Positions 34,327-45,731 of a DNA stretch of 64,000 nt are shown here, piece after piece. Location of the stretch: the NCBI GenBank assembly GCA_025331435.1, contig JAIWNI010000013.1, forward strand, positions 372,001-436,000, given 5' to 3'. Each line of letters opens with the position of its first letter. Position 1 is the first letter of the stretch. Made by a program: the position numbers and the translations under genes. Under the pieces are notes generated by a model, which made no database searches, was not told the DNA's origin, and was given only the letters and a program-made list of their open reading frames with translations. This DNA is from Choanephora cucurbitarum. Its lineage: Eukaryota; Mucoromycota; Mucoromycetes; Mucorales; Choanephoraceae.

Positions 34327-35168
34327 ATGGATATATGTGACAACAAACACTCAGTTTCTAGTGAAGAAGAAATAAATCACTGTCAAGAAATCATCACAAG
34401 TAAATAAACAAACTAAATACACTTACAGTATCTAATGTGCTTATGAAGGAGTGATAACGGATTTATTTTCATATGATGATACAAAAAGACGCCGAATCAT
34501 TGACCAATACTATTTCCCCAATGCACTATTTACCTCTCCATTATTACAGACAACAGGTGCACATAGCATAAAACAGTAAGTAAAAAAAAAAAGGACCCAT
34601 TTTCTTTTCACTCGCTTATCAACTTGAGTCTAGTGTGTTGCTTGTCTGGAAAGCATTGAACAAGATACCTCCAGAGATCACCAAGATATGCTTTGATGGC
34701 AAGACTTGTATTGCCTTCCTAACACAGACATTGTGTCCACGTATGTTTCCTTGGATTCAGATCAGTTTTCCAGTCACTGTGGTACTTGAATTTAAAGAGA
34801 CAGATCTCGATAGTGGGTTGCTGAAGATCATGATGCATGAAGAACACTGGACGATTGATGGTAAGGACATGATCATTATATTTATGATACTGACTCTTTT
34901 GATAAACCAAGGTTTATTGAAGGCAACACCCATTATATCCTTTTGGTATGATCATATCTTACGCCCCATGGTAGGAAGACTCTTGTCAGTCACAGGAGAG
35001 GCAGTCTATACAGCTACCGAGACAGCTGCCTTACTTGTCAAGCGTAATAAAGAGATAGAAGAAGCTAGACAGAGACTAGAGGCAGGACACCATCAGACAT
35101 ACAGAACAGAACAAGAAGAATGCATGATGCTTAGGATAAAGAATACACCTAATGATATATCCAATTAA
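34327..35168 (+). CDS. NTF2-like (SigF-like) domain protein (227 aa)
   Basis: Four exons: 34327-34399, 34449-34575, 34634-34860, 34912-35168, with introns of 49-58 nt. The second acceptor has a tandem alternative (AG then GAG), which would change the protein by one residue. The core reads RRIIDQYYFPNALFTSPLL, HVLLVWKALNKIPPEITKI and FPVTVVLEFKETD, the pattern of fungal SigF-like NTF2-fold proteins. The C-terminal third is helical and charged (KRNKEIEEARQRLEAG). A ligand or enzymatic role is not evident. The stop is only 42 nt before the start of the site-2 protease on the same strand. Confidence 0.65.
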
Positions 35169-35210
35169 AAAAATCTTGTTTTATTATTTTCTTCTTTTCT
35201 TATTCAAGAG

Positions 35211-37075
35211 ATGGATGTATTGAATATTATTGGACAATTCTTACTTCTCTGGCTCTTTTTGTATGTTGTTGTGTTTGCCTTACAACTCTTGACAACACGA
35301 AAACGTGAGATACCAAGAAGACGACAGACCAACTCATTACTACCTACCTTCAGCATCATCGAGAACGAAACAGAAGTGATCGAACGTGACCAATGGTCCA
35401 TCAAGCTATTTCAGATCAAATATACCACACAACACTTGAACAAACACTTTAGTCGACTGAACAAGATGGCACCTTACTTTTGGAGACTCTGGTTCAGTTT
35501 AGGTGTGATCATAGCTGGCTTCTTGATGGTGGTTGGTACAGGTGTCATTCTGTTTGCAGCCATCAAGATCTTGACTAGCCTAAGTCACTTGTTTCAAAGA
35601 GAACCTCACCTGATGAAACGAGGTCTGACTGAAGAAGAAGACGATCAGGTCTTTTTGCCCATGGTAAACGTGTAGTTTCATTGTGATCATAAGAGCTTAT
35701 AGGATTTCCATTAGATACCTGGTGTCACTTTACCTATGTCTCATATTGGTTATTATCTGATTGCCTTGGCTGTCTGTGGTATATTTCATGAAGCAGGACA
35801 TGCTATTGCTGCCTACAGTCAAGGAATTGCCATTCAGAGTTCAGGCATGTTTATTCTCTATCTCTATCCAGGTGCCTTTGTGAATATCTCAGATCAATCC
35901 CTTCAGAGCCTCAGTCCGTTTCGACAGCTGAAGATCATGTGTGCTGGTGTCTGGCATAACCTGGTGCTCTATCTGTTTGCCTTTATCTCACTTGCGGGTG
36001 GACTGAAATGGATGTTGTTGTTGTTGGGATGGCAGTCATTAGAAGGCTTGGGTGGTGTGAGTGTGGTACAGATACGGGCCAATTCTCCCTTGGCACCTCA
36101 TCTTCCACCCTCCACCGTGATCTATCGGTTGGACGATAGACCCTTAGTGGCCAACATTGAGGATTGGAATGCTCATCTGTTTGTGGCAGAAGGTAGACAT
36201 ACACTAGATCAAGGCTTTTGTGTTTCTCAAACAGAATTTGCTTATGATGGTTATGGTACAAGCTGTTGTGATATCAGTGATCAATACCCTTTTGGTCGAT
36301 CAGAGAATGCCTCTATTGCCTGTTTTGAATCATTTCCTATCACAGGGAAGCCTGTAATGTATACACACACAAATCAAACGAGTTTTTGTAGCTTACTCCT
36401 TATTTGTAGACAGATCAAAGTTGTCTACCTACACTTCAGGTACTCTCTTCCACTCATCCTGATCGATGTTCAGCTAGATCAGACTGTGCTTATGGCATGA
36501 CATGTGTTGTACCCTATACACCCTCTATCACAGGTCAAGTAGTCCGTATCTATGCTCGTTTTCCTTCTTGGCTGGATACAGATGAGAAAGTGTTTGTGTT
36601 TGAAGGTGAATTGGTGGATATTTGGGAAAGTGGCAAGTAGAGCACATTCTATTGAGTATATAGATAGTTACTTATATAGCGTCTAATACAGTCAAGGTGA
36701 GTTTATTGACTCCTGGTTATCGATTCCTGCCTTCCTCTTTACCCCATATGTTAGAATTCATCTTAAGGTAAGAAATACAATCATACACAACATAGACAGT
36801 AACTCATGGCAAACAGATACATCTCTTCCTTTACTCTGGCATTAGCCGTACTTAATATTTTACCTGCCTTTAAATTGGATGGTGAATATGCTCTAGAGCA
36901 ATTTCTGATATTGATCTTACAACAGCCTAGTGATAGTCAACTGACAACACGTTTAGATGAAACCAGATTCATTCGAAAGACACATCAGTCTATTGTCAAA
37001 TGTACTTCTGTTGTTGTTGGCTTTGTGATTGTTGGTAGTCTTTTCACTGGGCTTTTATCAAATCAGGCTACTTAA
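35211..37075 (+). CDS. Site-2 protease, membrane zinc metalloprotease (539 aa)
   Basis: Five exons: 35211-35663, 35715-36353, 36440-36632, 36692-36767, 36817-37075. S2P cleaves membrane-bound transcription factors such as SREBP within the bilayer, in the Golgi. The zinc site HEAGH is at residues 176-180 in a hydrophobic segment, and the third ligand is in LNILPAFKLDGE (Asp475). An N-terminal membrane segment, a cytosolic loop, a PDZ-like and Cys-rich insert (CSARSDCAYGMTC) and C-terminal membrane segments follow the family plan. Intron 3 has a GC donor (GCAAGT at 36633). Only this splice gives the conserved LPSSLPHMLEFILRYISSF run into the last exon. The gene is convergent with the calmodulin-like gene (19 nt between stops). 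Confidence 0.9.
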
Positions 37076-37094
37076 ATAATAAAATATACACGCT

Positions 37095-37682
37095 TTAAGC
37101 ACCCATCATGATCTTGAATTCTTCAAAGCTGATTTGACCATCTCCATTTGTATCAGCCTCTTTAATCATAGCCTCAAGTTCTTCTTCAGATAGAGATTCG
37201 TTTAAAGAAGCCATGACCTTGCGGAGTTCTTCACGATCAATCAGACCATTACCATCCACATCAAACACTCTAACATCAGATATCAGCCCTCCAGTCTATT
37301 TATTATTAGAGTGACTTACTTGAAGGCTTCCTTAAGATCATCACCTTCATTTCCATTCTTCATGTGTTTCACAAGACCCAAGAATTCATTGAAATCAATG
37401 TTACCATTACCATCAGCATCAACATCATTGACCTATTCATTCTTTAGGTATACATTCTCTTATTCAACAATAACTTACCATATCTTGAAGTTCACTTTCA
37501 CTAGGGTTCATACCAAACTTACGCAAGACAGTGCCCAACTCCTTTGCAGTGATGCTGCCATCGCCATCTGTATCAAACAATTGAAAGGCTTCTTGGTATT
37601 CAGCAATTTCCTCGGGTGAAAGTTGGTCAGACTAAAGAACAGGCTTAGTTTATTATGTTCAAGTGGAGTAATAGCATACCAT
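37095..37682 (-). CDS. Calmodulin-like EF-hand protein (147 aa)
   Basis: Exons: 37682-37680 (the ATG alone), 37631-37479, 37432-37320, 37269-37095. The first intron falls directly after the start codon. Four EF loops are intact: [36 protein letters not shown] and [12 protein letters not shown], each with acidic residues at positions 1, 3, 5 and 12 or an accepted substitute. The linker sequences ([28 protein letters not shown]) diverge clearly from canonical fungal calmodulin, so this may be a paralogue and not the main calmodulin. It binds calcium and would act on target helices in the cytosol. Confidence 0.88.
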
Positions 37683-38286
37683 AATAACGATAATAAAATG
37701 GAAAAAAGGCAATAAAAAATAATAATAAAAAAAATTTTTTTTTTTTTTAATAAGTGTATAAAAGCGCGTGCAAACACTTATCTCTTTTACCGGAAACAAA
37801 AAAAGATCGGCCGAAACAGAACGAAGTTTAATTTGAATCCTCATTACTCTTAGAAGAAGAAGAATAGTGTCAATTGGATTTGTTTGACATGTATCAAATC
37901 TCAAGTGACTGTCTGTTCATCCCTTTTTCTTTTTTGTCATGAAAGTAATAGATGAAAAAAGAACAAAGGGCTAGAATAGACTCATGTGCATAGATGATGA
38001 AACAGAGCATATTTGAAATTAAACCTATTATTAGAGTAAGGAGAAAGTCTTATTGGATATCCGCCATAGTTTGCATAGAGTGAATCCATTTGTATCTATC
38101 AGTAAGTAAAGCCTAGAATGAATCTGATTGGTGCTCTCATCTCAATCACTGCACTCCAAAGTAAAATGGCCATCTACCTAGAATGTCATCAGGGACATTT
38201 TGGCTTAAATTGGAAAATAAACAAAAAGTAAAATGACGTCTTGTACACTAGAGAAAGCAATTTGGAATCGTGGGAAATATGAATTG

Positions 38287-38320
38287 ATTGGCCCCTTCAT
38301 GTGACCTAAAGAGTATAAAT
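38287..38320 (+). promoter_or_regulatory. Core promoter of ornithine aminotransferase
   Basis: An inverted CCAAT (ATTGG, 38287-38291) and a TATAAAT box (38314-38320) lie about 60-90 bp upstream of the start codon at 38380. The spacing suits a TATA-driven promoter. The divergent calmodulin-like gene starts at 37682, so the two share about 700 bp. Confidence 0.6.
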
Positions 38321-38379
38321 AGGGCAACTATTTTATAATTTTCTTTTTCTTTTTTTCTTATTTAAATTATCCATTCACA

Positions 38380-39820
38380 ATGACTCGTCACTCAAGCAAA
38401 GAAGTTGTCCAATTAGAATCCAACTATGGTGCTCACAAGTAAGATGATGCTTATGTTATCATTCAACGCTAACATCTTTATTTTAGTTATCATCCTCTTC
38501 CTGTTGTCTTCTCTGAAGCCAAAGGTATCTGGGTATGGGATCCTGAGGGCAACAAATACATGGATTTCTTGTCTGCCTATTCTGCTGTCAACCAAGGTCA
38601 CTGTCATCCCAAGATTGTCAAGGCCTTGTGTGATCAAGCCTCTCGATTGACATTATCCTCCAGAGCATTCTACAACGATGTCTATGGTGCTTATACAAAA
38701 TACATGCATGACTACTTTGGTTATGATATGGTCTTGCCTGTCAATACAGGTGCTGAAGCTGTAGAGACAGCCATCAAGATGGCTCGTAAGTGGGGTTATA
38801 TGAAGAAGGGCATTCCTGAAAATGAAGCGATTGTGTTGTCTTGTGAAAACAACTTCCATGGTCGTACAACAGGTGTCATTTCTATGAGTACAGATCCTGA
38901 ATCTTATGGTGGATTTGGTCCTTATTTGCCCTTGGTGGGTCCTAAGGTACCTCAGGCTGATACATTGATTCGTTACAATAACCTAGAAGATCTTGAAAAA
39001 GTATTGAATGTGGTGGGTAAGCATGTGGCTGGTTTCTTGGTAGAACCTATTCAAGGTGAAGCTGGGTAAGTAGCCTATATATTGTAATAGATGGTATACT
39101 GATACTAGAGTAGTATTATGGTGCCTGATGATGGTTATCTCAAAAAGGCTTATGAACTCTGTAAGAAACATAATGTGTTGTTCATTGCTGATGAAATCCA
39201 GACTGGTCTGGCTCGTACTGGTAAAATGCTCTGTGTAGATCACGATCAAGTCCGCCCTGACATGGTTCTCCTTGGTAAGGCACTTTCAGGAGGTGTCTAT
39301 CCGGTTTCTGCCGTCTTGGCTGATCGGGATGTCATGTTATGTATCAAGCCTGGAGAACACGGCTCTACTTACGGTGGTAATCCTCTTGGTTGTGCTGTTG
39401 CCATGGCTGCCTTGGATGTCATCAAGGAAGAAAACTTGGTCGAGAACGCTGAGCGACTCGGTCAAAAGTTCAGAGAGGCTCTCATCCAACTCAATTCTCC
39501 TCTTGTCAAGACAGGTAAAAAAGGGATTATACGAAAAAAGTAAGCTAGAACTAATGCTTTGATTAGTGCGTGGACGTGGTTTATTGAATGCCATTGTGAT
39601 TGATGAAACCAAATCTGAAAGAACAGCTTGGGAACTCTGTCTGTTGCTGAAATCTCGCGGTTTGTTAGCTAAACCTACTCATGTCAACATCATTCGTCTT
39701 GCTCCTCCTCTCTGCATTAATGAAGAGGAGTTGATGCAAGGCGTCGATATCATCGCTGGTGCTTTAAGGGACATTGTGACTATGAAGAAAGAAGACATTC
39801 CTGATGATCTTGAACACTAA
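38380..39820 (+). CDS. Ornithine aminotransferase (431 aa)
   Basis: Four exons: 38380-38438, 38487-39065, 39111-39514, 39567-39820. The enzyme transfers the delta-amino group of ornithine to 2-oxoglutarate with PLP, linking arginine breakdown to proline and glutamate. The class III aminotransferase features are all present: [16 protein letters not shown] at the start, [15 protein letters not shown], the PLP-binding Asp in ADEIQTG (Asp240), and the Schiff-base Lys in LLGKALSGG (Lys269). Length matches yeast CAR2 and human OAT without a mitochondrial presequence, so it is probably cytosolic. The gene is convergent with MLH1 (20 nt between stops). Confidence 0.95.
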
Positions 39821-39840
39821 TTTAATAAAATACCAAATCA

Positions 39841-42214
39841 TCAACATCTTTCAAATATCTTGTATAAATCAGCTAGATTAGCTAATTGTGTGACAAACGT
39901 CTTTAGTTTGGTAGGGGCCGAGAATCGGGTTTTGAAGCATGGGAACACCAAATGTTGTACTTTCCATAAATAACCTTCTTTATCTGTCATTGGTGGTTCT
40001 GCACTATAAAAGATAGCAATTTCCCTTGATAGCGTGTGAAAACATTCTTTTTCGTGTTCCCAGTCAACTTCAGTGCCTAACCGCAGTAAGAACAGAGGTA
40101 GTTTCTCCATGCATGGTATGTAGTCTCGAATCAGCATTGGAATGGCCACCAATTGACCTTCTGGTGATAATGTCAATGAGAAATATTCTTGTAACATGTC
40201 AGCTCTTGAGATCAACATAGAAGTAATCAACTAAAAAAAAAGAAGGCATGAATGGATCTGTGTGTGTGTGTGTGTATGCTTACCTCAATCATTGCTTCAG
40301 GTGTCTTTAGAGTGGCAGGCAAATGACCTTGTTGTGCTTCATGATCAATAGCTATTCGAAGGCAATCTCGAATTGAGATAGGTTCTGTAAATCGAATATG
40401 GCCCATATTACAGAACTCATTCAACACAATCTGATACATCAATTCCTCGCTTACATGTCAAATAAATAAGACAGATTCAACAGACGAGTAAAAACTTACC
40501 TTGCTGCACTATAGTTGATAATGTAAATATTCTGTTCATGTTGAATAAGTGCTAATGCATCATCCACACAGCCAATAAATGTATGATTGGATAAGATATA
40601 GGTCAAGTCTATTGACCAGAAAATGAGATCGATATCATAACATAGTTTTACAGTCTATCTTTACCTTGATTCTCTGCCTTTTTGATTTCTTTACGCAATT
40701 GCAATACACTCGTCAGTCTTACTTCCACTCTGGGTTTTGATACCTCCATCAAATGAGTCTCGTCCTTATCTCCGGCTAGGCTTGCACAAGATGGATTTGA
40801 TTTGCTGTGAACAAATGCATCTAATGTTGTGACTCGACTGTCTGTTCGAACATATTTGTATTCGGGCACATTCTGCCTATGGTTGAGAGACACTAGATTC
40901 AAGCATCAGAAAAAAGGCATGATTGCATATACGCACTTTTTTTTTTACCTTCTTGTTGCTCAACAACTGGATCAGATACACCAGGCAATAAGGCTTGTGT
41001 ATAAAATGTTCTTGATGTATTGGCATTCTCAAGTACCTTTAAAAACACATCACCTAATGCTTGAACAATACGTTCTTCATGCAAGAAATGCACTTCCTTT
41101 TTGGTTGGATGGACATTCACATCCACATTCTTTGGATCCATCTGAAGACTGAGATAGACAAAGGGATGTCCTCCTTTAGGCAACAAGGCACTATAGACAC
41201 TCTCAATTGCTCTCTTGATAGAAGAACTCTCTACAGCACGATCTATTTCACATAATTTAGCCGCGTTCCGAATTGCATCCTTCTGTACTCACGATTGATA
41301 AACAACAACAATGTCATCCGTTTCATACTATAGTTGGCATTCGTGATCTGACCCTTGACTGTGACATCCAGTGTCTCGAGCGACTGTTGAACCGGCAAGA
41401 GTTCGGAAGCAACGGATGAGCCGTACAGTTGCCGAATGGTATCGACCACAGTAGCACCTGTTGATGTCTGAACATCAGCCATGGTAGCACCTTGTTTACG
41501 ACAGGTAAAGCTGATACCTGCATTATGAACAGCATATCGACTGACGATATCCAAAATGCGATTGTATTCATCACTCGGTGACTTGAGAGCCTTTCGTCGT
41601 GTAGGCACATTGTAGAACAGATCTTCTGCTGTGATCTGTGTCCCATTGTTGCCTGCACAGGCCTTTGGTTCTGCACTTGCGCCAGGTCGAGCAGGTGTCA
41701 ATTGACCGTCTGAATAGAGAGCACGATAGGCACATGGTGATTCGGCCGTCTTGGTCGTGATGGTAACATGGGCCACATGAGATATACTGGCTAAGGCTTC
41801 ACCACGGAAACCATAGGTAGAGATACCCATCAAATCCTCAAATTTACTTAATTTACTGGTAGTAAATCGTTCACATACAATACCCATATCTTCTTTCTAA
41901 TCATAAAGGGGGTTGAGTATGTATCCTAACAAAGGGAACAATTTGAACTTACTCTTATGCCATGACCATTGTCTTGAATCTGAAGTAGTTTGAGACCTCC
42001 ATCCTTGATCAAGATCTGAATCTGTGTTGATCCTGCATCTAATGAGTTCTCTATCAGTTCTTTTAAGGCATTAGCAGGTCGTTGAATAACCTCAAGAATA
42101 AAGAATGAGTTGGGCTAAAGTCGACTCGTTTCTTTAAGGATCACTTACTTCTCCAGCAGCGATTCGATTGACTACAGCTTGATCTAGTTTTTTAATACTT
42201 GGTATAGTCGTCAT
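39841..42214 (-). CDS. MLH1: DNA mismatch repair protein MLH1 (664 aa)
   Basis: Eight exons: 42214-42149, 42090-41953, 41896-41293, 41242-40949, 40892-40665, 40608-40500, 40449-40284, 40230-39841. MLH1 pairs with PMS1-type partners to form MutL-alpha. The GHKL ATPase motifs are complete: [22 protein letters not shown] (Glu33), DNGHGIR (Asp62) and [10 protein letters not shown] (94-103). The [16 protein letters not shown] block is present. The C-terminus ends IFERC, the conserved tail of fungal and animal MLH1 that contributes to the endonuclease site of its partner. The protein is about 100 residues shorter than human or yeast MLH1, mainly through a shorter linker. Splice sites are standard. 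Confidence 0.95.
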
Positions 42215-43505
42215 GTAAAGGAAAAAAAATATATAAAGAAGGATGATCAATTAAGCTCCGTCAAAAAGGTTTGACAATTCTATCTCGAATTTTGTATAGG
42301 CGTGTTGGTTTAATAGTCTTTTTTTAGATAGTATTTGTGTGTGTGTGTGTATGTATGTTCTTCTCTCGCTTGATAGTGTTTAATAGAATGGTTCTTTATT
42401 TTTCTCTGTCTCTCTCTATTTGCAAAGAAAAAGCCTGCTTGTTTAGCTTGCATGAATTAAAATGGTGTCGGATACTTTGGGTATCCGGAAAAATGCATAC
42501 CAAATTACCTTTTACTAGACGAATAATATGCTGAAACACAGTTTTCTGAAATTCTCTGTGGTTCACGTTCAAATCAGTAGATTGCTTTTTTTCTTGTCAA
42601 ATGCTCCTATATCTTTTGAAACAAGCACTATCTTTTTTTTCTTATATAAAGGGATAATGCATAAAAGTAAAGATGAAGTAAACTTGTACAAAAAATGGAT
42701 CTACTTTGCTTTCAACTATGTGTGATGTGTTGGAATCAAAGCTAGTATGCTTCTCAACTAATTGATAAGCTAGTGAGCGTCTTATCTTCCATGTAAATTG
42801 CCCAATGTATTGAACCAGCCATTGTGTGTTGTGTTGCATGCTTGAGTATTATCATCTGTTGGAACAGTAGATCGAAACAATCCTGCAGAAACTGTTTGCA
42901 TCTATACCAATGACTGATTGAAAAATACTATATCAGGTATACACACACACACACACACACATCATTGACCAACAAAAGTAATTCTTGATACCAGAAAAAA
43001 AAGAAAACCTTTACAATTGATATAGCAGATCATAAGTTAAAATCAGTTTGACCCTTGACATGACCCAAAACTGCTTTACAAGAAATAGGTTGTTGATCTT
43101 ATATCGTTTTCGAGATGCTTTTTGTCCTTTTCTTTCTCAACAAAACAAAGGTAAAATTGTTGCAGCAAGTAGTATCAAGACATGCTTTGAAGCGAGTAGT
43201 AGCGTTCCTTTACAGTATTCTTCTAACTCTTCTTTCTAGAACCCATCCAATGTCAATATTAGACCTGAGTTTCTTATCCTATGACTCAACAATACAACTT
43301 TCTGAATGCTCCCCATCAGTACTCCAAAGTAGCTAATGCTGACATTACTGTTTCCCAATGACAGCTTGCGACATGAAGAAAAAGAGGATGATGTAACTTA
43401 AAAAGTGTAGCTTACGAAATTTCAGTAAGCCCTTTTTAGAACACTCGTTTTATCCGACACCTTGACAAGATGACGTGAAATAGTTCATGTGACTTAAATC
43501 GCGAA
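42215..43505. other. Divergent intergenic region, MLH1 / Cid1-like
   Basis: I see no gene. A GT-rich run near 42335-42352 and a (CA)10 tract at 42942-42961 are present. The region must hold the promoters of both flanking genes. Confidence 0.5.
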
Positions 43506-43511
43506 ACGCGT
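43506..43511. promoter_or_regulatory. ACGCGT (MluI cell-cycle box-like) site
   Basis: ACGCGT within CGAAACGCGTGAAA lies 70 bp upstream of the Cid1-like start. In yeasts this core is bound by MBF and gives G1/S expression. A second copy lies at 61518-61523. Confidence 0.35.
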
Positions 43512-43580
43512 GAAATTCAGTTGCTTTCTTTGATCTCTCTCTTTTTCTTTTCCTTTTATTATACTCTATTTATTTAAGAA

Positions 43581-45714
43581 ATGGACGAGCCTTACGACGC
43601 CAAAAGGATAATAAACGAATGTATACAGCACACTATACGAAACTCTTTAACAAAGAAGAAGTTAGGTATGACCTTCGTCTATTCGCGTGTTGTTCCCTTC
43701 AGGGTAATTTCAGAGTTCCTTGAAGCTTCTTTTGCTCTTGAAAGCTTTTCTTTGCATATCGAATTTCCCAGTTTCCATGACTTTTTCTTATCTCACCGAA
43801 GCAAGATAACATCAGAAAATATCGTAACCGATTATGGAGGGTGGTATTTTGATGTCATGAACCTATACGAATACAACACAAGTTTCAGAGCTTTCCAACC
43901 GATCCGAGCAGACTTGGCCGAGAAAACTGGACTGAAGGACTTGGGGAATGATTTCGTCTTTGTTGTTTATCGAGTGGACGATGCGATCAAATTAAGAGAC
44001 TTTGAGAGAGAAGCATTGTATGCATCAGTGCCTATACCTTCTCTGGATGACATGTACAGCGATGAAGAAGAAGAAGAAGAGGATGGAAAGCAGCAAGAAA
44101 TGAGCAAACAACAGAAAGAAGATAAGCAGTTGACAGAGATCAAAAAAACGAAAATCACAATTGAGACATATCAGAAAGAACTAGATGAACTTGATGATGA
44201 AGTTGTCAAGGATAAAGTCGTAGTCAAATTGATTGAAGCCACAGAGAAAAAGGAGGAGCAAGTGGTGTTAGAACAACAGGAAAAGCATACTCCAGATGAC
44301 CAGAGAAGCCCAACAATTAAGGATGACAACAACAATGAAAACCAAGAGGATGATGAATATTGTCTTGAGCAAGAAATCATTGACTTATGCAAGGCAAATA
44401 TGATTAGTGAACACAGACAAAATCCGTTTTTTTTTTCTTACCTGTTTTGTATAGAAATACACCATGTCCAAAGAATCGTTTTTAGCCAGAGCTTCTATTG
44501 TGGATCGATTAAATCATATGCTAAATGAAATATGGGGACAAAGAGGTGTTTATGTTTCTACGTTTGGGTAAATGAAGAAGAGGAACAGTTTTCTTTTTTG
44601 GGATTATAGAAAAACAAAACTCACCCATTCTATCTACTTTTACCAGTTCATCACTTCATGGATTGGGTACAGATAATGCTAATGTAGACCTTTGTATTGT
44701 TGTACCGTACAATTCAGAACATACAAAACACGAAATCAGGATTTTGCGACTCTTACCTAACTCACTGTTCAACATGTACTGTGTATCCAATTACCTTAAT
44801 GTTATAGGCATGACCAATGTGGAAGCCATCAGCAAAGCTACAGTACCTATCTGCAGATTTACTGATCCAGTCACCAAACTCAACTGTAATATCAACACAA
44901 ACGATGTCCTCGGTATTCACAGCACAAAACTCATTATGCAATACATGAAGCTGGATGTTCGTATTCGACCTTTACTGTTCGCAATAAGATATCTCTGTAA
45001 AAAGAAGGCCATTGCCTCAGCACGCAATGGCACAATGGCAAGCTATGCATATCATCTGCTAGCACTTTATTTCCTGATTCATGTTCAGAACCCACCTGTA
45101 TTACCCAATCTACAACAACTGACAGATGCTGAATGCAAGAGTAAACGATGTCACTATAAGCGAGCTACACGGCCTGTTGAAGGTTCCGACATACGATATC
45201 ACGACTGCGTAATTATTGACAACAAGGAGACAGAAGATTTTGCCATCACCTATGATCTGGATGAACATTCTACACTCTGGCCATCCACAAGCACAAAGGG
45301 AGTAGGCGAGTTATTGGTTGAATTTCTAGAATACTTTTCAAATCGAGACAACCTTTTCAAGACCATGTCCATATCATCTCCACTTGATAAAATAGAGATG
45401 CAAAAGGCTTGGGAACATCATCTGATTGTCTTTCCAGACCCCTTTTTAAAGACACGCAATGTTTGGTAAGAGAGAAAGTGAACAACAAAAGTCTTGAAGG
45501 TATTAAGTTTTTTTTTGTTAGTGCAACTGTAACAAAGATTGGAGGAGACATCATTTGCAAAGAATTCAAACAAGCTAGTGACATGTTGAAGAGCGGCAAG
45601 ACACTACAACAAGTCCTTGAACATAAAGATGCTGTGCCCCGACCAGTAGATCCACAAAGTCTCAACTTTAAACTTAGTAAACAACAAAGACAGATGTGTA
45701 TCTTGACCAAGTAA
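43581..45714 (+). CDS. Cid1-family nucleotidyltransferase, catalytic Asp residues replaced (645 aa)
   Basis: Exons: 43581-44393, 44455-44567, 44647-45465, 45522-45714. The N-terminal 271 residues are unrelated to known domains and include acidic, coiled-coil-like sequence (YSDEEEEEEDGKQQ). The rest is the Cid1/TUTase fold: STFGSSLHGLGTDNANVDLC (about 306-325), FTDPVTKLNCNINTNDVLGI (about 380-399), MASYAYHLLALYF, and a PAP-associated GVGELLVEFLEYF. Active family members have D-x-D in the first motif and C-D-I in the second. Here they are N321-V-D323 and C-N390-I, so two of three metal-binding Asp are Asn and it should be inactive. The first intron would need a GC donor (44394). If that splice is wrong, the ORF would be two genes. 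Confidence 0.75.
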
Positions 45715-45731
45715 TATCAATAAATCGTTAT

